Assembly: GCA_035687895.1 (NCBI GenBank) | Contig: DASRUE010000269.1 | Location: 1-9,670 of the forward strand | Direction of reading: 5' to 3' | From: JAERML01 sp035687895 | Lineage (GTDB): Bacteria > Bacteroidota > Ignavibacteria > UBA10030 > UBA6906 | DNA: 9,670 bases | In this document: positions 1-6,802 of the stretch, one piece after another | How the letters are laid out: each line of letters opens with the position of its first letter | Position numbering within the stretch: the first letter of the stretch is position 1 | Made by a program: the position numbers and the translations under genes | Notes under the pieces: model-generated | The model's database searches: none | The model's input: the letters and a program-made list of their open reading frames with translations, nothing else | Told to the model about the DNA's origin: nothing

Positions 1-1
1 G

Positions 2-292
2 GGAATACTCACGTTCGAACGGATACTGAAGCTCAAAGAGGAAATCGAAGGCAAACGCATCGTTACACTGGGGAAAAAGCTCCCGAAAGCAAAACGGCTC
101 ATGGACATACTGTACAAGAAACCTATATTGTCTGTCGCACACGTAGAGGAGCTGTTGGATATCGCCAAGCCTACAGCCAACAGCTTTGTTGATGATTTTG
201 TACACCTGCGGATTCTGAAGGAGATTACAGGCGCCAGGAGAAACAGGATGTTTGGATTCCGGGAGTATATCAAACTGTTCAGTGACAAATAA
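2..292 (+). CDS. Fic family protein, C-terminal fragment (5' end outside window)
   Basis: The frame is open from the first bases of the window and ends at the TAA at 290-292, leaving 96 residues of the C-terminus. It begins GILTFERILKLKEEIEGKR and continues through a charged helix into a winged-helix-like segment (LSVAHVEELLDIAKPTANSF) and a tail with LRILKEITGARRNRMFGF. This arrangement matches the C-terminal end of the common Fic-domain proteins, in which the catalytic HPFxxGNGR core is followed by a DNA-binding-like winged helix. Fic enzymes usually transfer AMP from ATP to a hydroxyl side chain of a target protein. The catalytic motif lies upstream of this window, so activity cannot be judged. 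An internal ATG at 101 could be taken for a start, but the upstream codons fit the family and show that it is not one. The kinase gene starts 30 bp downstream on the same strand, so co-transcription is possible. Confidence 0.82.
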   Translation, partial: GILTFERILKLKEEIEGKRIVTLGKKLPKAKRLMDILYKKPILSVAHVEELLDIAKPTANSFVDDFVHLRILKEITGARRNRMFGFREYIKLFSDK

Positions 293-309
293 TCGTATTC
301 GAACTCACC

Positions 310-313
310 GAGG
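310..313 (+). promoter_or_regulatory. Ribosome binding site supporting a TTG start
   Basis: GAGG lies 9 nt before the TTG at 323. It is one of few Shine-Dalgarno-like sequences in this window, and it supports starting the kinase at TTG rather than at an internal ATG. The protein start it gives, MDSARWNTIQRLFDATLE, matches the usual N-terminus of this kinase family. Confidence 0.5.
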
Positions 314-322
314 TGCGCTACG

Positions 323-3259
323 TTGGACTCCGCCCGCTGGAACACGATTCAACGCCTCTTTGATGCAACGCTCGAACAACCTCCCACCGCACGCGAAGCC
401 TGGCTTCACGAGGCCTGCGCAGGTGATGAAGACCTCTACCGCGAAGTCCAGTCCCTCCTAAACGCCGACTCAGACGCTCACAGTATTCTCGAAGGCTCTG
501 CCGTCGATGCCGTGGGCTTACCCGGGGAACTCTCGCTTGAAGGAAAACTCGTCGGTGTCTACCGCATCATCAAACAGATCGGCGTGGGCGGGATGGGTGC
601 AGTGTTTCTTGCGGAGCGCGCCGACGGGCAGTTCGAGCAGAAGGTTGCGCTCAAGCTCATCAAGCGCGGGATGGACTCCGAGGAAATCCTCAAGCGTTTC
701 CAGGGTGAACGGCAGATCCTCGCCCAGCTCCAGCATCCGAACGTCGCTCGGCTGCTCGATGGAGGTATGACTGAGGAGGGTCTCCCCTACTTCACCATGG
801 AGTATGTGGAAGGTGAAACGATCGACTCCTACTGCGACAAACGCAGCCTTACCATCGACGAGCGGCTGCACCTTTTCCAAACGGCCTGCTCGGCAGTCCA
901 GTATGCCCATCGAAACCTCGTCGTGCACCGCGACCTGAAGCCGAGCAACATCATAGTGACAGAAGATGGGACAGTCAAACTCCTCGACTTCGGGATCTCC
1001 AAGGTGTTGAGCTCCGCAGAGGAAGTGGCTGAGGCAACGCGACTCACCCGCATTGGCATGAAGATCATGACCCCGGAGTATGCATCACCCGAACAGGTGA
1101 GTGGTGAACATGTCACCACAGCCTCAGACGTCTACTCTCTCGGTATCATTCTGTACGAACTCCTCACCGGCCACCGTCCCTACAAATTCCCTACACGCTC
1201 TCCCGTCGATGTGGAACAGGTCATCAGGAACACCGAGCCGAAGAAGCCGAGCACGGCGGTGCAGCAGACGGAGACCACCGAGGACGGAACGACCACCACA
1301 ACCCCCGAGCTTATCAGCAGAACCCGCAGCACGTTGCCGGAGAAACTCCGCAAGCGACTCGCCGGCGACCTTGACAACATCTGCATGAAGGCACTCAGGA
1401 AGGAGCCGGAGCAACGGTACGGTTCGGTCGACCAGTTCCTGCAGGACATCACGGCGCATCTAAACGGTCAGCCGGTATCTGCGCGACCTGCAACGGTGGG
1501 GTATCGGCTAGAGAAGTTCGTCACGCGGCATAAGTTCGGCGTTGCAACTGGTGCGAGCGTCCTGATACTCATTGGAGGCCTCGTCACTTTCTACACACTC
1601 CGCCTTGCGGAGGAGCGCGACCTCGCACAGCTCGAAGCACGGAAGGCGGCGCAAGTGTCGGAGTTCCTTGCAGGACTGTTTAGAGTTTCTGATCCGGGCG
1701 AATCCAAAGGTGAGACCATCACGGCACGCGAGCTTCTGGAGCGTGGTGCAAAGCAGATCGAAAACGAATTGAAGGACCAGCCCGGTGTCCAGGCCACCAT
1801 GATGGCGGTAGTGGGGAACGTCTACAGGAGTCTTGGACTGTACCAGGACGCAAGACCGTTCCTGCAAAAGGCGTTGGAATTGCGACAACGGGTCTATGGG
1901 GATGCCCACGCAGAGGTTGCTTCAAGTCTGAACGATTTGGGAAAGCTGCTTCAGGATATGGGTGACTACAGCCGCGCCGATTCCATTCTCCGGTCGGCTC
2001 TTGCACTTCGCGAACAACTGGCAGACGGCCCCTCGCTTGAAGTCGCGGAGAGTGCCAATGACCTCGCGGTCCTGTATAGCGCGATGGGGAAGCACGACCA
2101 GGCAGACTCGTTGTTGAAGTCCTCGCTCATAGTTCGGGAAATGCTACTCGGGCCGGAAGATGACCACGTTGCCGAGACTCTGAACAACCTCGCCGTCAAC
2201 CTACAGAGCAAGGGAGAGTATGACCGTGCCGACTCATTGATGAGAAGAGTGCTGAGTCAGCGCCGAAGGGCATTCGGAGAAAAACACCCATCGGTTTCAA
2301 CCGCTCTCAGCAGCCTTGGGTTCATCCTCCAAGACAAGGGTGAGCTGAATGAAGCCGGCCATTTCTTCCGCCAAGCACTGGCGCTGGACCGTGCACTTTA
2401 TGGAGACCTGCATCCCGAGGTCTCCACGGATATGTACCATGTTGCCACCGTCCTGCAGATGAACGGGAAGTTGGATTCTGCAGAAATGATGTTCCGTGAG
2501 GTGCTGGCATTGGACAGGAAGATGTTGGGAAACGAACATCCATACATTGCGCCGGACATCAACAACATCGCATCCGTCCTCAGCGAAAAGGGGGACCTGA
2601 AGGGGGCAGAAGAGCTCCACCGTGAGGCGCTTGCACTCAACCGGAAAGTGCTCGGCGAAGAACATCCGGAGGTGGCAACAAGCATGAGCAACCTCGGCGT
2701 AGTCCTGAACAAACAAGGGAGGTATGATGCAGCAGAGCCGTGGCTGAGGCAGGCACTTGAGTTGCGCCGCAAGATCTACGGAGAGAAGCACCCCCACGTT
2801 GTCACGAGCATGAGCATCCTAGCGTCACTGGCAAGCAACAGGAAACATTATACAGAAGCTGCACACCTGTTCCGCACAGTCCTTTCTTTGCGTAGAGAGT
2901 TGCTGGGCGACCGTCATCCTAACACGGCAAACACCCTGATTAGTCTCGGCAACACGCTCACATTCCTGGACTCCCTCGAGACAGCAGAGGCACTCCTGCG
3001 CGAAGGGCTTGGCATCTATGAAGAGAAGCACTCGATCGAGACGGCGAATGCGCGGTCGCTCCTTGGCGGCTGCCTCCTGAAGATGAAGAGGTTCAACGAA
3101 GCGGAGCCGCTACTTCTCGGCGGGTACGATAAGCTCAGGCAGCAGCGCGGAGAATCGGATCGCCTCACAGACGCAGCACGAAAGCGGCTGGTGGAGTTCT
3201 ATCGTATTACCGGGAGACCACAAGAAGCGGAGAGGTATGCCTCAGTGGGGAGGGGGTGA
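323..3259 (+). CDS. Membrane-anchored Ser/Thr protein kinase with C-terminal TPR repeats
   Basis: This 978-residue protein is a Hanks-type (PknB-like) kinase fused to a TPR tail. An N-terminal helical segment (1-70) of the RW..I..LFDATLE type precedes the kinase domain at about 80-380. Visible catalytic elements are the glycine loop GVGGMGAV (87-94), ATP-binding Lys111, helix-C Glu129, HRDLKPSN with catalytic Asp204 and Asn209, DFG (222-224), the PEYASPEQ segment (251-258), SDVYSLG (268-274) and the late Arg365, so the kinase looks intact. One hydrophobic segment at about 405-427 should span the inner membrane, putting the kinase in the cytoplasm and the rest in the periplasm. Residues 491-978 hold about eleven 42-residue TPRs plus a partial twelfth, of the kinesin-light-chain type with a repeated G[ED]xHPxV junction; these presumably bind proteins or peptides. 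Translation starts at TTG. The gene ends 45 bp from the convergent propeller gene. That gap has a T-rich run at 3272-3283 but no hairpin I can see. The PP2C phosphatase at 5748 is a candidate antagonist (inference). Confidence 0.93.
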   Translation: MDSARWNTIQRLFDATLEQPPTAREAWLHEACAGDEDLYREVQSLLNADSDAHSILEGSAVDAVGLPGELSLEGKLVGVYRIIKQIGVGGMGAVFLAERADGQFEQKVALKLIKRGMDSEEILKRFQGERQILAQLQHPNVARLLDGGMTEEGLPYFTMEYVEGETIDSYCDKRSLTIDERLHLFQTACSAVQYAHRNLVVHRDLKPSNIIVTEDGTVKLLDFGISKVLSSAEEVAEATRLTRIGMKIMTPEYASPEQVSGEHVTTASDVYSLGIILYELLTGHRPYKFPTRSPVDVEQVIRNTEPKKPSTAVQQTETTEDGTTTTTPELISRTRSTLPEKLRKRLAGDLDNICMKALRKEPEQRYGSVDQFLQDITAHLNGQPVSARPATVGYRLEKFVTRHKFGVATGASVLILIGGLVTFYTLRLAEERDLAQLEARKAAQVSEFLAGLFRVSDPGESKGETITARELLERGAKQIENELKDQPGVQATMMAVVGNVYRSLGLYQDARPFLQKALELRQRVYGDAHAEVASSLNDLGKLLQDMGDYSRADSILRSALALREQLADGPSLEVAESANDLAVLYSAMGKHDQADSLLKSSLIVREMLLGPEDDHVAETLNNLAVNLQSKGEYDRADSLMRRVLSQRRRAFGEKHPSVSTALSSLGFILQDKGELNEAGHFFRQALALDRALYGDLHPEVSTDMYHVATVLQMNGKLDSAEMMFREVLALDRKMLGNEHPYIAPDINNIASVLSEKGDLKGAEELHREALALNRKVLGEEHPEVATSMSNLGVVLNKQGRYDAAEPWLRQALELRRKIYGEKHPHVVTSMSILASLASNRKHYTEAAHLFRTVLSLRRELLGDRHPNTANTLISLGNTLTFLDSLETAEALLREGLGIYEEKHSIETANARSLLGGCLLKMKRFNEAEPLLLGGYDKLRQQRGESDRLTDAARKRLVEFYRITGRPQEAERYASVGRG

Positions 3260-3304
3260 AACTCATCAGAATTTTTTTCTTTTCGCGCGAGCTTGGGACC
3301 CACC

Positions 3305-5047
3305 TCACTTCATCAACACCATCTTGTTCACCGTCGAACGTCCACCAGTGGTGAGTCGATAGAGATACACGCCGCTCGCGAGGCTGAGAGCATCTCCGCC
3401 AGAGGCGGATCCGCCTTCGGCGGAAAATGTCGTCATATAACTTCCCGCTTCCAATTCTTCATTCACCAGCACTCCGACTTCTCTTCCCAACACATCATAT
3501 ACTTTCAGCGTCACGTATCCGACATCAGAAATTTGAAATTCGATTGTGGTTCTTGGATTGAAAGGATTCGGGTAATTCTGGGACAAACGGAATCCGTACG
3601 GGAGAGGAGCCTGTCCGACATCGGTAGGTCCTTGCGAGTACTTTATGGTGATGATGTTGAGCGCTTGCCCGGCGATGTTGCCCCTCCCCGTGACGTACAC
3701 ATTGCTCGCCGAGTCGACTGCAACTGCCACTGCAAGGTCAAAGGAAGTGCCTGGTGCTGCAAACCGCTGCACCCATTGCTGGATTCCATTGGCATTATAC
3801 TTGACGGTCGCATAGTCGTATCCCGTCGTCAACGCGTAACTGTACCCCGTGACGTAGACGCCGCCGAGATTATCGACTGCGAGAGAAAGCGCGACGTCGT
3901 TGGTGTCCTTCGGGCCATCGTACCGTGCGGTCCAGAGTGTGTCTCCCTGGTCGTTGTACTTGATAGTCAGATAGTCATAGTCAGCACCAAATCCGGTGCT
4001 CCGGCTTTGTCCGGTTACATACACGTTGCCCGACGCATCCAGTTTGAGGGCATATGCGTCATCCCCCGCTCCGAGACCCACATACCTCCTCGTCCACACA
4101 GTGTCACCGGAAGGATTGTACTTGATGGTGAGATAGTCCTCGTTGGATGAACCACTACGACTGGATCCCGTGACGTACACATTCCCCCCTATATCCACGG
4201 CAATGGCATAGGGGTCGTCTGTGTTATTGCCTGTGCCGTTGTATCGGCGAGCCCACGAGGAATCGCCTGTTGCGCTGTACTTGATCGTGACGAAATCGTA
4301 GCCGCTTCCGGAGCCTACGCTCCTTCCCGTGACGAAACAATTCCCGGAGGAGTCAACCGCGAGAGCTTTTGCATAATCATGTGCATTCCCATCCCCACCG
4401 AAGCTGTACCGCCGTGCCCACTGCTGGTTCCCACCAGAGTCGTACTTGATTGTGATGTAATCATCGGCTTCAAAAACAGTGTTTGGATCTCCATCACTGT
4501 AACCAGTCACGTAGGAATTTCCGAGGCTGTCGAGGGCAATTGCCAATCCGCCGTCGTTACCGTTTGCGAGGCCATTGTATCGTCGCACCCATTGCTGTAC
4601 TCCGGCCGCGTTGTACTTGACCGTCGCGGCATCGTAGTTAGTCCCACTCAGAATGCTCTCCCCGGTAACATAGACATTTCCATTTTCATCGACACAGATT
4701 GCCCGCGCAACATCTCTGGAGTTTCCAGGGCCGTTGTACAGACGGACCCAGACTGTATCGCCGGCCGCATTGTATTTGATCGTGACGAAATCCAAATTGG
4801 ACCCTTGAACGGCCTCACCTGCCACATAGACATTGCCTGCTTCATCAATCGCCATCGCATATGCATAGTCCGAGAGATTGGCGGCGCCATTGTACATGGC
4901 CACCCATTCCAGCGAGACCTGGGCGACAACTTGGGTAGTACAGAAGACCGACGCGAGGAGAGCGGGCAATATGGCGATACGTGTGCTTGTAGGCATGGTA
5001 CGCACCATTGATAAATGAAGAGAGAGCAGGTATTTCATCCTGTCCAT
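3305..5047 (-). CDS. Secreted SBBP beta-propeller protein with type IX secretion sorting domain
   Basis: This 580-residue protein has a signal peptide ending near VVAQ (cleavage about 42/43). Eight tandem repeats of about 53 residues follow (about 48-472), each of the form D..GNVYVTG.S......YDY.TIKYN..GD..W.RRYNG, the SBBP repeat expected to fold as beta-propeller blades. A linker leads to a C-terminal domain (about 484-580) with NYPNPFNPRT, a central KVYDVLGREV strand and the final ASGVYLYRL...KMVLMK. This is a type A type IX secretion signal, so the protein should cross the outer membrane and be released or surface-anchored. Its function and ligand are unknown. Residues 542-551 (SAEGGSASGG) are encoded by a double palindrome that looks inserted. 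The start is uncertain: Met1, Met4, Met14 and Met18 are all possible, none has a strong ribosome binding site, and Met18 (codon at 4996-4994) gives the most ordinary signal peptide. The gene converges on the kinase gene. Long frames on the opposite strand are products of the repeats and I do not consider them genes. Confidence 0.9.
   Translation of the reverse strand: MDRMKYLLSLHLSMVRTMPTSTRIAILPALLASVFCTTQVVAQVSLEWVAMYNGAANLSDYAYAMAIDEAGNVYVAGEAVQGSNLDFVTIKYNAAGDTVWVRLYNGPGNSRDVARAICVDENGNVYVTGESILSGTNYDAATVKYNAAGVQQWVRRYNGLANGNDGGLAIALDSLGNSYVTGYSDGDPNTVFEADDYITIKYDSGGNQQWARRYSFGGDGNAHDYAKALAVDSSGNCFVTGRSVGSGSGYDFVTIKYSATGDSSWARRYNGTGNNTDDPYAIAVDIGGNVYVTGSSRSGSSNEDYLTIKYNPSGDTVWTRRYVGLGAGDDAYALKLDASGNVYVTGQSRSTGFGADYDYLTIKYNDQGDTLWTARYDGPKDTNDVALSLAVDNLGGVYVTGYSYALTTGYDYATVKYNANGIQQWVQRFAAPGTSFDLAVAVAVDSASNVYVTGRGNIAGQALNIITIKYSQGPTDVGQAPLPYGFRLSQNYPNPFNPRTTIEFQISDVGYVTLKVYDVLGREVGVLVNEELEAGSYMTTFSAEGGSASGGDALSLASGVYLYRLTTGGRSTVNKMVLMK
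3395..3424. repeat. 30-bp tandem double-hairpin element inside the sorting domain
   Basis: Two adjacent 15-nt units each form a hairpin with a 6-bp TCCGCC/GGCGGA stem and a 3-nt loop: 3395-3409 (loop AGA) and 3410-3424 (loop TTC). The joint, GGCGGATCCGCC at 3404-3415, is itself a perfect 12-bp palindrome. Read on the minus strand the element gives exactly ten codons, SAEGG followed by SASGG, without disturbing the frame. It sits where related sorting domains usually pass directly from a TF.AxG strand end to LASGVY. It resembles in style the protein-coding palindromic elements known from Rickettsia, but relation to any named family cannot be shown here. Confidence 0.7.
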
Positions 5048-5055
5048 TGGTGAAG

Positions 5056-5084
5056 ATGGTAAACAATCTTGAGACGAATGTCAA
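5056..5084 (-). promoter_or_regulatory. Possible sigma-70-type promoter of the propeller gene
   Basis: Read on the minus strand, a perfect TTGACA (5084-5079) is followed after 17 nt by TACCAT (5061-5056), which matches four of six positions of the -10 consensus. Transcription would begin near 5049, only about two bases before the most upstream ATG at 5047. That would favour one of the downstream starts (Met4, Met14 or Met18) and leave a leader of up to about 50 nt. Vegetative promoters in Bacteroidota often have another consensus, so this is tentative. Confidence 0.3.
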
Positions 5085-5313
5085 AAGTTTGTGAGACTTG
5101 TTCAGCATGTCGCATCATTTGTGGAGAAGTCGACATTGACAGGTAAGTCGTCCGGCATTCTGTGTTGAGAAAACCGACAGCCCACCCAGTGGTTCGAGGA
5201 AGCCAGGCAGAAAGCAAACGTGATTTCTCTTGATTTTGAATTTGCCTTCGACTACTATTGTACCACGTTTGTTGAATCTGTTCCTTGTACTCGAACCCAT
5301 GGTTGAGTAATCC
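5085..5313. other. Intergenic stretch with no recognised feature
   Basis: Between the possible promoter of the propeller gene and the pseudogene I see no convincing coding frame, RNA gene or strong hairpin. Minus-strand frames that overlap it have no recognisable motif and run across unrelated sequence. It could be decayed upstream sequence of the pseudogene. Confidence 0.4.
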
Positions 5314-5714
5314 TTGATGATTGTCGCCAAAGCTGTAAAGCTGAAGCACGTAATAGCTGCACTCGTCCTTGGGTCCTTCCTTCTCCATTCGTTATGCGAC
5401 AAACTGGAGCCGTTGCCTCCATCTGTTGTCCAATGTTCTGAACTCCTTCTCCAATCTGATGTTGACGCGATACCTGCCCATGCTGTTGAGCAGGCACAGC
5501 GTCTCAATCGAAGCGTTCACGCAGCAGTTAGCGATCGCGAAGGGAGCATCCTCGGTGTCTTCGCGATGACCGGTTCGGTGGGTTCGCCCCCGTTGCCTTC
5601 ACCAAGGCTCGCACGGCAGCTTACCTGAGCAGCAATCAGAATGCGTTCACAACGCTCACGGCGTGCTTCAATACCCGTCAGGTTCAAGAATCTTGGCAAG
5701 GCCTGTTTGTTTAA
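5314..5714 (+). pseudogene. Frameshifted, truncated GlcG/HbpS-like heme-binding protein remnant
   Basis: The first frame (TTG at 5314, ATG at 5317) encodes a hydrophobic N-terminus (VIAALVLGSFLLHSL) and then LQSDVDAIPAHAVEQAQRLN and VSDREGSILGVFAMTG, the start of the domain found in secreted GlcG/HbpS-like 'heme-binding' proteins. It then drifts into unrelated sequence and stops at 5628. From 5592 a different + frame carries the expected continuation, VAFTKARTAAYLSSNQNAF followed by TTLTACFNTRQ, and ends at TAA 5712-5714. The switch falls at a run of five C (5587-5591); one extra C would join the two parts. Even when joined, the protein stops shortly after NTRQ, whereas relatives continue well beyond this point, so the 3' part is also missing. 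This points to a decayed gene rather than only a sequencing error. Its proximity to the PP2C gene (33 bp) shows no functional link. Confidence 0.72.
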
Positions 5715-5747
5715 AAAAGGTCAAACGATCTGTGATAGCCTGGACCT

Positions 5748-6503
5748 ATGAAAACCTCCGCAACCATGACGTTTGGAGCTTGTTCAGATCTGGGGCGTGT
5801 TCGGTCCGACAACCAGGACTCGTATGGAAAATTCCCTGAAGATAACAACGACATCACAGCACCCAGGGGACAGCTCTTTGTGGTGGCCGACGGCATGGGT
5901 GGGCAAAAGGGGGGTCGCGAAGCAAGCACGATTGCCGTGGAAACGATCAATCAACAATACTTCTCCGATCCAGATACTGATATCGCAAAGAGTCTGGAGC
6001 GCGCACTTCAAAAGGCCAACGAGGCGATTTATGAGTACAGCACCGCACATGCCGGCTTCCAGAATATGGGAACAACGTGCAGCGCTCTGGTACTGAAGGA
6101 TAACCGAGCGCATATTGCGCATGTCGGCGATAGCCGGATTTACAGGATAACAAAGGGAACGATCACTCAGCTTACCGACGATCACTCGAATGTTGCCGAG
6201 ATGCAGCGACGCGGCATGCTGACAAGGGAAGAAGCGAAGAACCACCCCGAACGATCTCATCTGTACCGTGCAATCGGCGTGAGGCCTGATGTCCAAATTG
6301 ACAAGATCGAGAAGATACAGCTGTCCACGACCGATACATTTCTTCTTTGTTCCGATGGTCTGGTGAACCACGTCGAAGATGATGAGATCATGCAGGTCGC
6401 AAAGAAGGTTCCTCCTCAAGAGGCATGCAAGGAACTTGTGGCAATGGCAAACGATCGCGGTGGATACGACAACATTACGGTTCTTATTGTTCAAGTGAAC
6501 TGA
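5748..6503 (+). CDS. PP2C-family Ser/Thr protein phosphatase (Stp/PrpC type)
   Basis: This 251-residue protein has the length and motif order of a single-domain bacterial metal-dependent phosphatase, which removes phosphate from Ser/Thr of proteins in the cytoplasm. Visible motifs are GRVRSDNQDSY (16-26; Asp24), VADGMGG (46-52; metal ligands Asp48 and Gly49), MGTTCSAL (107-114), AHVGDSRIYR (124-133), LTDDHS (142-147), the flap-like RRGMLTREEAKNHPERS (154-170), LCSDGL (200-205; Asp203) and GGYDNIT (238-244; Asp241). All usual metal-binding acidic residues are present, so it should be active. There is no signal peptide, membrane helix or extra domain. The ATG at 5748 lacks a clear ribosome binding site; ATG 5766 (Met7) is an alternative start that keeps all motifs. 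It stands alone between the pseudogene and a terminator. It may oppose the Ser/Thr kinase at 323-3259, by analogy with adjacent kinase/PP2C pairs elsewhere (inference). Confidence 0.93.
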   Translation: MKTSATMTFGACSDLGRVRSDNQDSYGKFPEDNNDITAPRGQLFVVADGMGGQKGGREASTIAVETINQQYFSDPDTDIAKSLERALQKANEAIYEYSTAHAGFQNMGTTCSALVLKDNRAHIAHVGDSRIYRITKGTITQLTDDHSNVAEMQRRGMLTREEAKNHPERSHLYRAIGVRPDVQIDKIEKIQLSTTDTFLLCSDGLVNHVEDDEIMQVAKKVPPQEACKELVAMANDRGGYDNITVLIVQVN

Positions 6504-6630
6504 ACAGATTTATTTCTTGGTCGGCTATTCGGATAGAGCTCTTAAGCATTCGGCTCTCTTGATTTCGATACAATACAGGAGTCTCGTGAGTGATCTGACG
6601 GTGTGATGGTTTCTGCATTTGATCACATTT

Positions 6631-6660
6631 GGGAGGCATCTGCCTCCCTTTCTTGTTGTT
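6631..6660 (+). terminator. Rho-independent terminator after the phosphatase gene
   Basis: GGGAGGCA and TGCCTCCC (6631-6648) form a perfect 8-bp GC-rich arm pair around two bases, in practice a 7-bp stem with a 4-nt loop. A T-rich run (TTTCTTGTTGTTT) follows. It lies about 130 nt after the phosphatase stop codon and before the sensor gene, so it should separate the two transcripts. The rest of the 6504-6802 spacer shows no coding frame I accept. An AT-rich TATATATT at 6670-6677 could be part of a promoter for the sensor gene, but no well-spaced -35 partner is visible. Confidence 0.7.
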
Positions 6661-6802
6661 TGCCAATTCTATATATTCTTCCAGGTCAATCTATTCTGCT
6701 GCAAGAGACTTTCCCCAACGAATTTCGAACATCCGGAACGATAGCCTTCCTGGATAGACGTACAAGTATCTTCAAACGTCAGGTTCTTTTCGTCTAGTTC
6801 AC

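Noticed and set aside
1220..1350. Thr-rich segment in the C-lobe of the Ser/Thr kinase (residues about 310-335) as a possible insertion
   Set aside because: A DG-x-TPE-x-SRTR-type segment before the RLAGDLDNI motif is, as far as I recall, a usual variation in this kinase-TPR family. The frame is intact, so nothing suggests a foreign insertion.
3260..3304. T-rich run between the convergent kinase and propeller genes as a terminator
   Set aside because: There is a T-run at 3272-3283 but no stable hairpin immediately before it; TCGCGCGA after it is too short a palindrome to call.
3293..4150. Open frame of 285 residues on the + strand opposite the propeller gene
   Set aside because: It is antisense to a highly repetitive gene with strong codon bias, and its translation only mirrors the repeats. 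It has no ribosome binding site or recognisable domain, and the minus-strand protein has clear SBBP and sorting-domain motifs.
4379..5011. Open frame of 210 residues on the + strand opposite the 5' part of the propeller gene
   Set aside because: It is likewise a shadow frame produced by the repeat periodicity, with no recognisable motif.
5035..5388. Minus-strand frame of 117 residues in the intergenic region as a small gene
   Set aside because: It has no recognisable motif, overlaps both the start of the propeller gene and the + strand pseudogene that has clear homology features, and lacks a ribosome binding site.
5784..6494. Open frame of 236 residues on the minus strand opposite the phosphatase gene
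   Set aside because: The + strand frame carries every PP2C motif in order; the antisense frame has no recognisable family features.
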